The notes under the pieces: model-generated
Told to the model about the DNA's origin: nothing
What the model saw: the letters and a program-made list of their open reading frames with translations, nothing else
The model's database searches: none
From: Megasphaera paucivorans
GTDB lineage: Bacteria > Bacillota > Negativicutes > Veillonellales > Megasphaeraceae
Length of the DNA stretch: 64,000 nt
Assembly (NCBI RefSeq): GCF_900103535.1
Contig: NZ_FNHQ01000012.1
Location: 1 to 64,000, forward strand
Direction of reading: 5' to 3'
Program-made: the position numbers and the translations under genes
Shown: positions 16,602 through 25,769 of the stretch, piece after piece
Layout of the letters: every line of letters begins with the position of its first letter
Position numbering within the stretch: position 1 is the stretch's first letter

Positions 16602-17075
16602 TTATTTTTCTAATTCTTTTATAAGATTGACCATTTCAATAGCGCTGACCGCAACATCAAAACCTTTATTTCCAGCTTTAGTACCCGCGCGTTCGACAGC
16701 TTGTTCAATATTTTCGGTCGTAATGACGCCAAACATAACCGGAACTCCTGTCTTTAATGAAACTTGAGCAATTCCCTTGGCTGCTTCTCCACAAACCAAA
16801 TCATAATGAGTGGTAGCTCCACGAATAACAGCACCCAGACAAATAACTGCATCAAATTTTTCTGATTCCGCCATTTTCTGTGCAATCAGTGGAATTTCAA
16901 ACGCGCCGGGCACCCATGCAGTTGTAATATTTTCTTTATCTACGCCATGTCGAGATAGTGCATCATATGCACCGCCTAAAAGCTTGCTTGTTATAAATTC
17001 GTTGAAACGAGCTGCAACAATACCGAATTTTAAGCCAGAACCTAATAAATTACCTTCTTTTAACATTTCCATCAT
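16602..17075 (-). CDS. ribH: 6,7-dimethyl-8-ribityllumazine synthase
   Basis: Condenses the ribityl-pyrimidine with dihydroxybutanone phosphate, the penultimate riboflavin step. 157 residues, typical length, with [19 protein letters not shown] (substrate site), [32 protein letters not shown] (catalytic His in the second HYD) and [24 protein letters not shown]. Start at ATG 17075, 6 bases after AGGAG. It follows ribE directly with no ribBA gene between them. Confidence 0.95.
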   Translation of the reverse strand: MMEMLKEGNLLGSGLKFGIVAARFNEFITSKLLGGAYDALSRHGVDKENITTAWVPGAFEIPLIAQKMAESEKFDAVICLGAVIRGATTHYDLVCGEAAKGIAQVSLKTGVPVMFGVITTENIEQAVERAGTKAGNKGFDVAVSAIEMVNLIKELEK

Positions 17076-17098
17076 AGCACTCTCCTCTAATAAATAAA

Positions 17099-17743
17099 TC
17101 AAAAACCATTTTCCAATAAATGCTGCAGTGTTAATTTTTTTGTACTTGAAGATGTATAATCTGCAGTAAAGTTATAAACGTATTTGCCAATCATGTCAGT
17201 CTCGAGGTTAACAACAGTCCCCACGCGTTTCGTAAGCAATATTGTGTTTTCCATTGTATGAGGAATGACAGAAACGGTAAAGTAGTCTGAATAAACAGAA
17301 GCCACGGTTAAACTAATACCGTCTATTGCAATAGAACCCTTCTCAACAATAAAAGGTACCATATCTACTGGAATCGCAACAGCAATAATACGAGCAATCC
17401 CATCAGCTGTAATACGGTTAATATGTCCTATCCCATCAATATGGCCGCTCACAATATGCCCGCCTAACCGGCTGCCTACTTGGAGTGCACGCTCTAAATT
17501 TACTTTTGAACCGCTCTTGCTGTCCCGCAAAGACGAACGCATCATAGTTTCATGCATAACATCTGCCGTAAATCCGCTGTTAGTCAGCATAGTAACCGTT
17601 AAACAAACTCCATTGACTGCTATGCTGTCCCCTATTTGCGTCCCTTCAAGAACTTTTTTTGCCTGGATGGTCAAACGAATAGAATCAGCCCTGCGATCTA
17701 AAGAGCCAATCGTTCCAATTTCTTCAATGATGCCAGTGAACAT
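17099..17743 (-). CDS. ribE: Riboflavin synthase, alpha subunit
   Basis: Dismutates two lumazine molecules to riboflavin. About 214 residues in two similar lumazine-binding halves, each with an '[10 protein letters not shown]'/'VNLE'-type pattern: [15 protein letters not shown] at the N-terminus, [36 protein letters not shown], then [15 protein letters not shown] and [13 protein letters not shown]. The ATG at 17743 follows AAGGGCGCC and overlaps ribD by 20 bases. Confidence 0.95.
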   Translation of the reverse strand: MFTGIIEEIGTIGSLDRRADSIRLTIQAKKVLEGTQIGDSIAVNGVCLTVTMLTNSGFTADVMHETMMRSSLRDSKSGSKVNLERALQVGSRLGGHIVSGHIDGIGHINRITADGIARIIAVAIPVDMVPFIVEKGSIAIDGISLTVASVYSDYFTVSVIPHTMENTILLTKRVGTVVNLETDMIGKYVYNFTADYTSSSTKKLTLQHLLENGF

Positions 17744-18869
17744 AGGCGCCCTTCCTTTCTGCATTATAGGCCTCAATCAGTATATTATTTTCTCTTACCT
17801 GTACCGATTCAAAAACCAGAGACATGCATTGATCAAGAGAAGCAACCCCAACACCGGCTACCGCTGGCAGAGACTGCATCCCACCTAACACCTTATTTCC
17901 AATAAATGCATAAATTTTATCAATCAGACGAGCGTCAAAAAAACTTCCTTGTACAGCAGCGCCTCCTTCAATCAGAATACTATGTATTCCGTGTTCTCCC
18001 AAACTTTCCATCGCTGCCGATAAATCAACTTGTTTCTCTTTATTCATAGGAACTTCAAGTACAGTAACTCCCGCGTTCTCTAAAGAAATACGTTTTGCCG
18101 GCAAGCAAGCTGCTGTCGTTACAACAATAGTTGAGGTCGTCTGGTCAGTAACAACACGAGCCTGCAAGGGGATACGTCCCTGGGAATCAAGAATAATTCG
18201 TGCAGGTTGATGCGGCCGTTCCTGCGCCTCCCGATCAATACGGCATGTCAACATAGGATTATCGGCTAGAATCGTCCCAATACCTACTAAAATGCCGTCG
18301 TACACAGAACGGAGATAATGTCCGTAGCTGCGTGCCCAATGGTTTGTAATCCATTGAGAATTTCCCGTACGTGTAGCAATTTTTCCATCCAAGCTTTCGG
18401 CTAATTTAGCGGCAATAAATGGTTTTTCCACAAGCATCCATTTAATAAATGCTTCGTTAATCTTAGCTGCTTCTTTAGACAAAAGACCAACTTCCACTTG
18501 TATTCCCGCAGTACGCAAAATAGCGGCTCCCTTGCCGGCTACCAGTGGATTCGGATCCAACATGGCAATGACAACTTTGGCTACGCCTTTTTCTACTAAT
18601 GTTTTAGCACACGGCGGAGTGCGTCCATAGTGCGCACATGGTTCAAGTGTAACATATACGGTACTTCCCTTGGCTTCTTCTCCTGCTTCTTTCAAAGCCC
18701 ATACTTCGGCATGAGGAGTCCCTGCTTTATGATGATATCCCGTGCCGATTATATGCCCGTTTTTAACGATAACACAACCAACGGCCGGGTTGGGTGATGT
18801 ATATCCGGCTGCCAATTTTGCCAGGGAAAGGGCTTTTTGCATATACTCTATGGGTTCCAATCGATTCAT
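17724..18869 (-). CDS. ribD: Bifunctional riboflavin-specific deaminase/reductase
   Basis: Performs the deamination and side-chain reduction of early riboflavin synthesis. 381 residues: an N-terminal cytidine-deaminase-like domain (PHAEVWAL, then TLEPCAHYGRTPPCA: His/Glu and two zinc cysteines) and a C-terminal reductase (KPFIAAKLAESLDGKIATRTGNSQW, SILIEGGAAVQGSFF). Start at ATG 18869 sits very close to AAAGGA; a TTG three codons later has better spacing. First gene after the FMN riboswitch. Confidence 0.95.
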   Translation of the reverse strand: MNRLEPIEYMQKALSLAKLAAGYTSPNPAVGCVIVKNGHIIGTGYHHKAGTPHAEVWALKEAGEEAKGSTVYVTLEPCAHYGRTPPCAKTLVEKGVAKVVIAMLDPNPLVAGKGAAILRTAGIQVEVGLLSKEAAKINEAFIKWMLVEKPFIAAKLAESLDGKIATRTGNSQWITNHWARSYGHYLRSVYDGILVGIGTILADNPMLTCRIDREAQERPHQPARIILDSQGRIPLQARVVTDQTTSTIVVTTAACLPAKRISLENAGVTVLEVPMNKEKQVDLSAAMESLGEHGIHSILIEGGAAVQGSFFDARLIDKIYAFIGNKVLGGMQSLPAVAGVGVASLDQCMSLVFESVQVRENNILIEAYNAERKGAYVHWHH

Positions 18870-18890
18870 TCCTTTCCATTTATAAATAGT

Positions 18891-18924
18891 AAAAGACTAT
18901 CGGTAAAAACACCAATAGCCTTTT
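18891..18924 (-). terminator. Riboswitch-linked terminator before ribD
   Basis: A 14-bp stem, 18891-18904 with 18911-18924 (two G-U pairs), between the FMN aptamer and ribD. Probably the expression platform: formed when FMN is bound. Confidence 0.7.
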
Positions 18925-18949
18925 CAGCGCAACAAAAAAAGATATCTGC

Positions 18950-19076
18950 TGTCTTTTCCCATCCAGACTATACTGTCGGTATCGAAATTGCATCGATTCA
19001 ACCTCATGACGAGGTTAGCGGACTTTTACCGCCGGTCAGGAATTGAAAGTAACACTTTCGCACCTTGCCTCAAAGA
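18950..19076 (-). ncRNA. FMN riboswitch (RFN element)
   Basis: On the minus strand the conserved RFN segments appear in order: GAGGCAAGGTGCG near 19070, CCTGACCGGCGGTAAAAGTC near 19030, CGCTAACC, a CCTCGTCATGAGG variable hairpin, GATACCGACAGTATAGTCTG near 18970 and GATGGGAAAAGA near 18957. It controls the ribDEH operon by sensing FMN. A promoter TTGCAT-N17-TACCAT can be placed upstream around 19110-19140. Confidence 0.95.
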
Positions 19077-19166
19077 CTATATCTATATTCTCTTGTAATT
19101 CCTTTATTATGGTATCATAAAAAGAAACCAAATGCAATATTTATACATAAATCAGTCATATACTCT

Positions 19167-19811
19167 TCACCGCAGTGCAGCTATTGCTGTTTTTCTGTCG
19201 TCCGCGCCAAAAACTGCACTGCCGGCTACTAGAAACACGGCGCCCGCTCCAACTGCCAATTTTGCCGTTTCCGAATTTATTCCGCCATCCACTTCAACAA
19301 CGGCATGTGTATTTTCTGCACTCGCCAGCATATGACAGGCCTCTTTTATCTTATCGGTTGTATAAGAAATAAATTTCTGTCCGCCAAAACCCGGATTTAC
19401 ACTCATGATTAATACCATATCGAGAAATGATGCTATGTTTTTCAAAGAAGATACGGGGGTAGCTGGATTCAGAGCCACTCCGCATTTCATTCCCGCTTCT
19501 TTAATTTGATGCAGTACGCGGTCTAAATGTATGCATGCTTCCTGATGTACAGTAACATAAGAAACACCTGCTTTTGCCAAACCTTCAATATAGTTTTCCG
19601 GATGTTCTACCATTAAATGGGCATCAAAAGGTAAATCTGAACACTTGCGCAATTTTTCAATAACAGGGATTCCAAACGTTAAATTAGGGACAAAATGCCC
19701 ATCCATCAAATCTAAATGCAGAAAATCTGCCCCACTTTGTTCTATATCCTTTATTTCCTCAGATAGTTTTGAAAAATCTGCGGACAAAAGGGAAGGACCA
19801 ATCTTAATCAT
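19167..19811 (-). CDS. rpe: Ribulose-phosphate 3-epimerase
   Basis: Interconverts ribulose-5-P and xylulose-5-P in the pentose phosphate pathway. 214 residues of TIM-barrel fold with KIGPSLLSADFSKL, FLHLDLMDGHFVPNLTFG, FDAHLMVEHPE, VLIMSVNPGFGGQKFI and VVEVDGGINSETAKLA: the metal-binding His/Asp residues are present. Start at ATG 19811 (GGAAG 11 bases upstream). Last gene of the priA-to-rpe run, six bases from rsgA, as in Bacillus. No clear terminator lies between it and the riboswitch promoter. Confidence 0.95.
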   Translation of the reverse strand: MIKIGPSLLSADFSKLSEEIKDIEQSGADFLHLDLMDGHFVPNLTFGIPVIEKLRKCSDLPFDAHLMVEHPENYIEGLAKAGVSYVTVHQEACIHLDRVLHQIKEAGMKCGVALNPATPVSSLKNIASFLDMVLIMSVNPGFGGQKFISYTTDKIKEACHMLASAENTHAVVEVDGGINSETAKLAVGAGAVFLVAGSAVFGADDRKTAIAALR

Positions 19812-19816
19812 ACGTA

Positions 19817-20680
19817 TTATCGCTTCCTTTCCAATATCGTTGTCAGAACTTTGCAATAGGTTTCATATCGTTCCTTTTTTATCTTTCCTTCAGCAACAGC
19901 ACGTGTAACCGAACAATCCGGCTCGGTGCGGTGCAGACAAGAGGAGAATCGGCAATTACCGAAATAAGGAATCATATCCGGAAAGAGACAAAATAATTCC
20001 TTAGGGTCTAAATGCTCAAATTCCAATGAGCTAAAACCAGGTGTATCCACTACATAGGTTTTATAATCAAGCTTCATTATTTCTGAATGTCTTGTCGTAT
20101 GTCTGCCGCGTTGTATTTTACTGCTCACACATCCGATAGTCAAGTCGTTTCGTCCCAAAATACGAGATAAAAGGCTGGATTTTCCCACTCCAGAGGGACC
20201 GGCAAATGCCGTCATCTTATGTGGTAAAAGTGATAATAGTTCATCCATTCCTTCACCCGTTTGAGCAGATACGATCAATGTTTTATACCCACAGGATTCG
20301 TAAAAATCTCGATATGCTACTGCTATGGTTCTATCTAAATCGCACTTATTCAAGCATAAATGCGGGTGAATTCCTGCATACTCACAGGTCATCAGCATTT
20401 TATCCACTAAAAAGCGGTTAGGTGCCGGTGATTGTGCTGCCATGATAACAACCATTTGATCAATGTTTGCAAGTCCCGGACGACGAATTTCGTTGCGTCG
20501 CGGCAGTAATTGCTCGATAACACCGGTATGATTATCCAGTACTGTTATTTCTACTTCATCACCAACAAGTATTTTTTGTTTCAATTTACCACGGCGCCGG
20601 CATTCTACTAAAGATTCCGGCAAGTCTAAATCGATATAATAATAGCCGTTGTAATTTTTGATTACCTTTCCTTTGATCAT
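19817..20680 (-). CDS. rsgA: RsgA, ribosome small-subunit-dependent GTPase
   Basis: A circularly permuted GTPase that checks late 30S assembly. 287 residues: N-terminal OB fold, then G4 (LCLNKCDLD) before G1 (GPSGVGKSSLL) and G3 (DTPGFSS), the diagnostic permuted order, and a C-terminal zinc site (GNCRFSSCLHRTEPDC). AGGAGG precedes the ATG. It sits between prkC and rpe, seven bases from prkC, as in the Bacillus cpgA neighbourhood; it may be a substrate of PrkC there (known in Bacillus). Confidence 0.95.
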   Translation of the reverse strand: MIKGKVIKNYNGYYYIDLDLPESLVECRRRGKLKQKILVGDEVEITVLDNHTGVIEQLLPRRNEIRRPGLANIDQMVVIMAAQSPAPNRFLVDKMLMTCEYAGIHPHLCLNKCDLDRTIAVAYRDFYESCGYKTLIVSAQTGEGMDELLSLLPHKMTAFAGPSGVGKSSLLSRILGRNDLTIGCVSSKIQRGRHTTRHSEIMKLDYKTYVVDTPGFSSLEFEHLDPKELFCLFPDMIPYFGNCRFSSCLHRTEPDCSVTRAVAEGKIKKERYETYCKVLTTILERKR

Positions 20681-20687
20681 AATCCTC

Positions 20688-22601
20688 CTAAATATATTTG
20701 TCCTGAACCAAAGAATTGTTTATATAAACACGTACTCGTGTTTTACCGGTACCACTGATATTTTTAGTGATACTGTCGCCACCTGATTGATTACGATCAT
20801 AAACAACATGTGATCCATTATCATCGCTTACGATAATTTGTACATGCTGGCTGGAGGCTCCAGCAGGCACACTGATATTAACGGTCCCTGTATGAGTCGT
20901 TCCGGGAGCCTCTTGATTATTATTCTTATCATCTGCCGTAGTTTTGTTATATTCTACGTTCAAATTGATTACATTGGGATTACTGCCATCTGCCGACTGC
21001 ATCGTAACTTGTGCTTGATTGGTATCTTTGCTATTGTCGATATTAGCAATTGTACCAGCAGAATACCCGGCGCTTTCCAATGCTTTTACGGCAGCATCCA
21101 ACGGCATGCCAATAACATTGGGTGCCGATGACTGCTGATCTTTTGTCTCAGAATTTTCACATACAACAACATCGATAGATGTATCCTTAGGTACTTTTTT
21201 AGGCGAAGAGGGACTCTGGCTCATAATTGTTCCTTCTTTATATTTGCTGCTGCTTGAGTGAACAACATGTCCAATGGATAATCCTATGTCTTTTAATTTC
21301 AACTTTGCCTCATCCAAAGTTAATCCCCGTAAATCAGGAATAAGCACCTCCGAACCATCATGTCCCTTACTGACTGTAAGATAAATAGTCCGTTTGGCTT
21401 TTACAACGCTCCCTCCAGTCGGGGTTTGTGTGATGACCTGTCCAATAGGAACATCAGAATTATCCATTTCTTTAATAGAGACATTTAAATTTTTCTTTGT
21501 CAATATTTGTTTAGCGATTTCCACCTGTTTTCCAGTTACATCAGGAACGGTTATTTCCTCCGTACTCCAAAAATTGCCAAAAGAAAAAAATGCCCATAGA
21601 AAAGCGACGACAAAAACCCCAAGCATGGCCATAATAATAGACTTTTTGGAATGATTGCTAATGTTATCCATGATGCGGGTAAAAACGTTAGCTTTATTTG
21701 GTTCTTTTATTTTTACAGGTTGAATTTTCTGTGTATTGAAATTGTTTTTAATAATCGGCAAAGCACCTTTATTAGGATTGACAAATCCCTGAGCCAATCG
21801 CATTTCCGCCATCATTTCACTTACAGATTGAAAACGGTCGTCTGGGTTTTTAGCCATTGCCTTTAAAATACACCGCTCCACCAATTGCGGAATACGGCGA
21901 TTATATTTACTGGGAAGCGGTATTTCATCTTGTACATGTTGAAGGGCAACAGTAATGGCTGTATCCCCATGAAAAGGTACGACACCTGTCATCATTTCAT
22001 ACATGACGACGCCTAAGGAATAGATATCTGTACGCTCATCAATTTTTCCGCCGCTGGCCTGTTCCGGTGAAAAGTAATGAACTGAGCCAAGAATAGAGCC
22101 ATCTTTGGCATTCGCGGTTGTAGAATTAACAGCTCTGGCAATTCCAAAATCAGCAACTTTAATATGGCCTGATTCAGTAACTAATATATTATGCGGTTTT
22201 ATATCACAATGAATAATGCCATTACTATGTGCATGTTCTAAAGCCTCACCAATATCAAACGTGATTTGTATGGCGTTATTGATAGGAAGATGTCCGTGTT
22301 TTTCAATAAATTCCTTCAGAGTCTCTCCGCGAATATATTCCATCACTATGTAATGAACATTTTCATCATATCCGACATCATATATATTTACTATATTAGG
22401 ATGCGATAATTTGGCAGCTGCCTGTGCCTCCTGACGAAAACGAACCAGAAAATCATGATCATTCCCAAGTTTTTCATGAAGGATTTTGACCGCGACTATC
22501 CGATCCAATAAAATATCTTGTGCTTTGTAAACACATGCCATACCGCCAGAACCGACTTTTTCCAATATTTTATATCGATTATCTAATATATGACCAATCA
22601 T
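20688..22601 (-). CDS. prkC: PASTA-domain serine/threonine protein kinase
   Basis: A membrane kinase that senses muropeptides. 637 residues: kinase domain 1-270 (GSGGMACVYKA loop, Lys39, HCDIKPHNIL at 131-140, DFG at 151-153, GSVHYFSPEQA), juxtamembrane segment, one membrane helix at about 321-341, then three extracellular PASTA domains at about 351-413, 420-483 and 493-552, and a further C-terminal beta-type domain ending at 637. The catalytic loop has HCD rather than HRD, so activation-loop control may differ. It lies next to its phosphatase prpC. GGAG precedes ATG 22601. Confidence 0.95.
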   Translation of the reverse strand: MIGHILDNRYKILEKVGSGGMACVYKAQDILLDRIVAVKILHEKLGNDHDFLVRFRQEAQAAAKLSHPNIVNIYDVGYDENVHYIVMEYIRGETLKEFIEKHGHLPINNAIQITFDIGEALEHAHSNGIIHCDIKPHNILVTESGHIKVADFGIARAVNSTTANAKDGSILGSVHYFSPEQASGGKIDERTDIYSLGVVMYEMMTGVVPFHGDTAITVALQHVQDEIPLPSKYNRRIPQLVERCILKAMAKNPDDRFQSVSEMMAEMRLAQGFVNPNKGALPIIKNNFNTQKIQPVKIKEPNKANVFTRIMDNISNHSKKSIIMAMLGVFVVAFLWAFFSFGNFWSTEEITVPDVTGKQVEIAKQILTKKNLNVSIKEMDNSDVPIGQVITQTPTGGSVVKAKRTIYLTVSKGHDGSEVLIPDLRGLTLDEAKLKLKDIGLSIGHVVHSSSSKYKEGTIMSQSPSSPKKVPKDTSIDVVVCENSETKDQQSSAPNVIGMPLDAAVKALESAGYSAGTIANIDNSKDTNQAQVTMQSADGSNPNVINLNVEYNKTTADDKNNNQEAPGTTHTGTVNISVPAGASSQHVQIIVSDDNGSHVVYDRNQSGGDSITKNISGTGKTRVRVYINNSLVQDKYI

Positions 22602-22638
22602 TTGGATTCTCCACCATGTATATGTTCTGAAAATTATA

Positions 22639-23346
22639 TCAAATAGTAACCAAAATAGCTGTTACATTATCATTCGCGCCATTTACATAAACGCGTTCAA
22701 ACAAATCATTTATAATATCTCGTTCTTTGCGGGAATACTCTTGCAATGCTTTTTGTAAGTCATCTTTACTAACAAACGAATTTAATCCATCCGTGCATAG
22801 TAATATACGATCCCCAGGGAAAATATCAAAAGAACCCGTGTCAACTTTAAGATTACGATCTACTCCAACGGCCCGGGTCAAAATATTCTTTTTGGGATGA
22901 TGTTCTGCTTCTTCTTTAGTTATTTTTCCTTCATCCAATAACACTTCTACAATTGAATGATCAACAGTGATTTGAGTCAGTTGATTGTTCCGCAAAACGT
23001 AAATACGGCTATCTCCTACGTGAGCCCAGTTCGCTTTATGGTCTGCAATAGTAAGCAAAGATACAGTTGTTCCCATTCCTTTTAAAGAAGGTTCTATCAT
23101 CGCCTTGCTTAATATACAGGAATTTGCATATTGAACAGCTTTTTCCAACTGAACTGGTGAGACATGCGTATAATTCTGAAAATAGTAAGCAATAGCTTCT
23201 ACAGCCGTGCTGCTGGCAATTTCTCCACCGACATATCCACCCATACCATCGGCAACGACAAAAACATCCTGCTCTTGGCTGATATAAAACGAATCTTCAT
23301 TTACTTTTCGCACCAATCCAATTTTGGATTCACCGTATATGCCCAA
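22639..23346 (-). CDS. prpC: PP2C-type serine/threonine phosphatase
   Basis: Reverses PrkC phosphorylation. 235 residues of the PPM family with metal-ligand motifs VNEDSFYI, VVADGMGGYVGGE, GTTVSLL, AHVGDSRIYVL, LLCTDGLNSFV and NGANDNVTAILV. The only plausible start is TTG at 23346, about 9 bases after AAAGGA; no ATG occurs before the family's conserved start. It lies between rlmN (63 bases away) and prkC, the standard Bacillota order. Confidence 0.95.
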   Translation of the reverse strand: MGIYGESKIGLVRKVNEDSFYISQEQDVFVVADGMGGYVGGEIASSTAVEAIAYYFQNYTHVSPVQLEKAVQYANSCILSKAMIEPSLKGMGTTVSLLTIADHKANWAHVGDSRIYVLRNNQLTQITVDHSIVEVLLDEGKITKEEAEHHPKKNILTRAVGVDRNLKVDTGSFDIFPGDRILLCTDGLNSFVSKDDLQKALQEYSRKERDIINDLFERVYVNGANDNVTAILVTI

Positions 23347-23409
23347 ATCCCCACGTCCTTTCGCGGCACTGCTTTACATACACAATTCAATCATATTCAT
23401 CTGCATATG

Positions 23410-24438
23410 TCAAATATTTTCACGCTTTATGCGCAATTGACCACAGGCGGCTTGTATTTGACTTCCCATCTCTTTCCGTAGTGTAACATTTAATCCCTGC
23501 TTTTGTAAATAAGAAAAGAAACGATTTATCTCCATCTGGCTCGGTTTGCGTAATCCGACATCATAATTATCGTTGATGGGAATGATATTGATAAGAATAT
23601 TTTTTCCTTTCATGATACGTGTGAGCATTTCAGCACACGCAATACTACAGTTTACATTTTTCACAAGAATGTATTCATACGTAACTTTACGTCCCGTTTT
23701 CACAAAATAATTATCGGCAGCCATTATTACTTCTTCCAGCGGATAGGTGTTGGCAATGGGCATCAGTTCTTTCCGTATGTCTGTTGTAGGTGCATGCAGT
23801 GAAACTGCCAATGTAATCGGGATTCCTTCTTCGGCTAAATCATACATGCGAGGAACAATACCCGCAGTTGACAGGGTAATGTTTCGATATCCCATATAAA
23901 ATGTTTCTTTTTCATGAATCATGTGCAAAAACCGAAGAACATTTTCATAATTCAATAAAGGTTCCCCTGTTCCCATGAGAACCAATGAATGGAGCTCCGG
24001 AGTTACCTGCTTTTTAAATGCTAAAAGTTGAACTATCATTTCTCCGGCAGTTAAATTTCGTATAAATCCATTTTTAGCAGATGCACAAAATACACACTTT
24101 ACAGAACAACCCACTTGTGTGGAAACACAGATGGAATTTCCGTAATCATGCTTCATCATTACAGATTCTACCGTATTGCCATCGGCCATACGCAGCAATA
24201 ATTTTACAGTTCTTCCATCACTGGATTCCAATCTATCCATTACTTCAGGAAAATATATAGGAGCTTTCTCCTGAAGTAATTCCCTGTCTTTTTTTGGCAG
24301 GAGAATCATATCGTCCCAATCCGTAATTCCTTGTTTATAAATATATTGAAATATTTGTGAAGCCCTGAATTTCTTAATATTATACGTTTCTAAAAATTCT
24401 TCCAACTGAAGCTTTGTCATATCAAAAACATTGACCAT
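23410..24438 (-). CDS. rlmN: RlmN, dual-specificity 23S rRNA/tRNA A-C2 methyltransferase
   Basis: A radical-SAM enzyme methylating A2503 of 23S rRNA and A37 of some tRNAs. 342 residues with the CSVKCVFCASA cluster motif near residue 115, GTGEPLLNYENV, NITLSTAGIVPRM, LAVSLHAPTTDIR and the C-terminal resolving cysteine in QAACGQLRIK. GAGGAG precedes the ATG, two bases after the rsmB stop. Confidence 0.96.
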   Translation of the reverse strand: MVNVFDMTKLQLEEFLETYNIKKFRASQIFQYIYKQGITDWDDMILLPKKDRELLQEKAPIYFPEVMDRLESSDGRTVKLLLRMADGNTVESVMMKHDYGNSICVSTQVGCSVKCVFCASAKNGFIRNLTAGEMIVQLLAFKKQVTPELHSLVLMGTGEPLLNYENVLRFLHMIHEKETFYMGYRNITLSTAGIVPRMYDLAEEGIPITLAVSLHAPTTDIRKELMPIANTYPLEEVIMAADNYFVKTGRKVTYEYILVKNVNCSIACAEMLTRIMKGKNILINIIPINDNYDVGLRKPSQMEINRFFSYLQKQGLNVTLRKEMGSQIQAACGQLRIKRENI

Positions 24439-24440
24439 AT

Positions 24441-25769
24441 TTATTCTCCTCTTCGTAATCGTGCAATAAAAAATCCATCCAAATTATCAATTTGCGGCAG
24501 TAATTGTATATATGATCCTTCTTTGTAAATACTGCAATAATCAGAAGCCTTTTCCGGCTTAAATTCAGGATGCCGTTTTAAAAAAGCTTCTACAACATGA
24601 ACATTTTCATCATCATTCATCGTACAGGTGCTGTAAACAAGAATACCTCCCGGTTTTACACACTTTGAAGCACTTTCTAACATAGTTAGCTGCAGTTCGG
24701 GCAGTCTTTTTAAATCCATCGGTTTTTTACGCCACCGCAAATCCAGCTTCCGCTTCAAAACACCTAATCCAGAACAAGGAGCATCTACTAATACGCGATC
24801 TGCACGATCAGCATATATTTCACCAATTGTTGCGGCATCTTGGAGTAACACACGAACATTGGAAAGGCCCAGATGTTGGGCATTCTTTTCTATAAGCTGC
24901 AATTTATGATCATAAATATCGCATCCATATACAATGGACGTATCTCCTGCCAGTGAAGCAATATGCGTGGTCTTACCGCCGGGAGCAGCGCAAACATCAA
25001 ATATTACCTCGTTAGGCTTAGGATCTAGGACATGGGCCACCAACATAGATGATTCATCTTGAATAAAAGCCAGCCCTTGCTGTAATTCGGGAATATCGTG
25101 TATAGAAGGAATCGTGTTTAAATAAATGCCCTCCGGTGCATATGGTGCAATCTCAGCATCCATATCCCGCTGCTGCAGATTATGCAATAATTCGTCTCGG
25201 GAGATTTTCGTAGTATTTGCCCGAATACAAAGACGAGGAATCGTTTCAAAATAACGGCATAATGCAACTGTTTCCTCTGTACCATAATCAGCAATCCATT
25301 TTTTTATCAGCCATTGCTGCTGATGATATGTCAAAGAAAGATGTAAAATCGTATTTTCCTCCAATGTCGGAATATTAAACTCCATACGGCGGCGAATACC
25401 ATTTCGCAAAATTCCGTTAACGAATTTTGCCATTCCTTTATTGCCAAAGCGAGTTGCCAATTTTACAGACTCATTACAAGCTGCCGATTCAGGAACTTTT
25501 GTAAGACAAAAAATTTGATATAATCCCATCCGCAAAATGACCAGGCAAATAGGATCTAATTTTATTATTTTACGTGTGCTTACTGCCGTAATAATCCAAT
25601 CCAAATAATTCAAATGACGTAGTGTACCATAGACAAGTTCTGTGTAAAATCGGCGATCCCGATCAACTAATTTATATTTCTGCAACGTTTGTGATACAAT
25701 AATATTACTATATCCTTTGTCCTGACAAACAGTAAATAAACTTTGGCAGGCTAATTCGCGTACATTCAT
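24441..25769 (-). CDS. rsmB: RsmB, 16S rRNA m5C967 methyltransferase
   Basis: 442 residues: N-terminal NusB-like RNA-binding domain (about 1-140) followed by a SAM-dependent methyltransferase with VFDVCAAPGGKTTHIA, VLVDAPCSGLGVLKR (PC motif) and ILVYSTCTMNDDENV (catalytic TC motif). The ATG overlaps the stop of the DUF116 gene (ATGA). Part of the conserved def-fmt-rsmB-rlmN run. Confidence 0.95.
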   Translation of the reverse strand: MNVRELACQSLFTVCQDKGYSNIIVSQTLQKYKLVDRDRRFYTELVYGTLRHLNYLDWIITAVSTRKIIKLDPICLVILRMGLYQIFCLTKVPESAACNESVKLATRFGNKGMAKFVNGILRNGIRRRMEFNIPTLEENTILHLSLTYHQQQWLIKKWIADYGTEETVALCRYFETIPRLCIRANTTKISRDELLHNLQQRDMDAEIAPYAPEGIYLNTIPSIHDIPELQQGLAFIQDESSMLVAHVLDPKPNEVIFDVCAAPGGKTTHIASLAGDTSIVYGCDIYDHKLQLIEKNAQHLGLSNVRVLLQDAATIGEIYADRADRVLVDAPCSGLGVLKRKLDLRWRKKPMDLKRLPELQLTMLESASKCVKPGGILVYSTCTMNDDENVHVVEAFLKRHPEFKPEKASDYCSIYKEGSYIQLLPQIDNLDGFFIARLRRGE

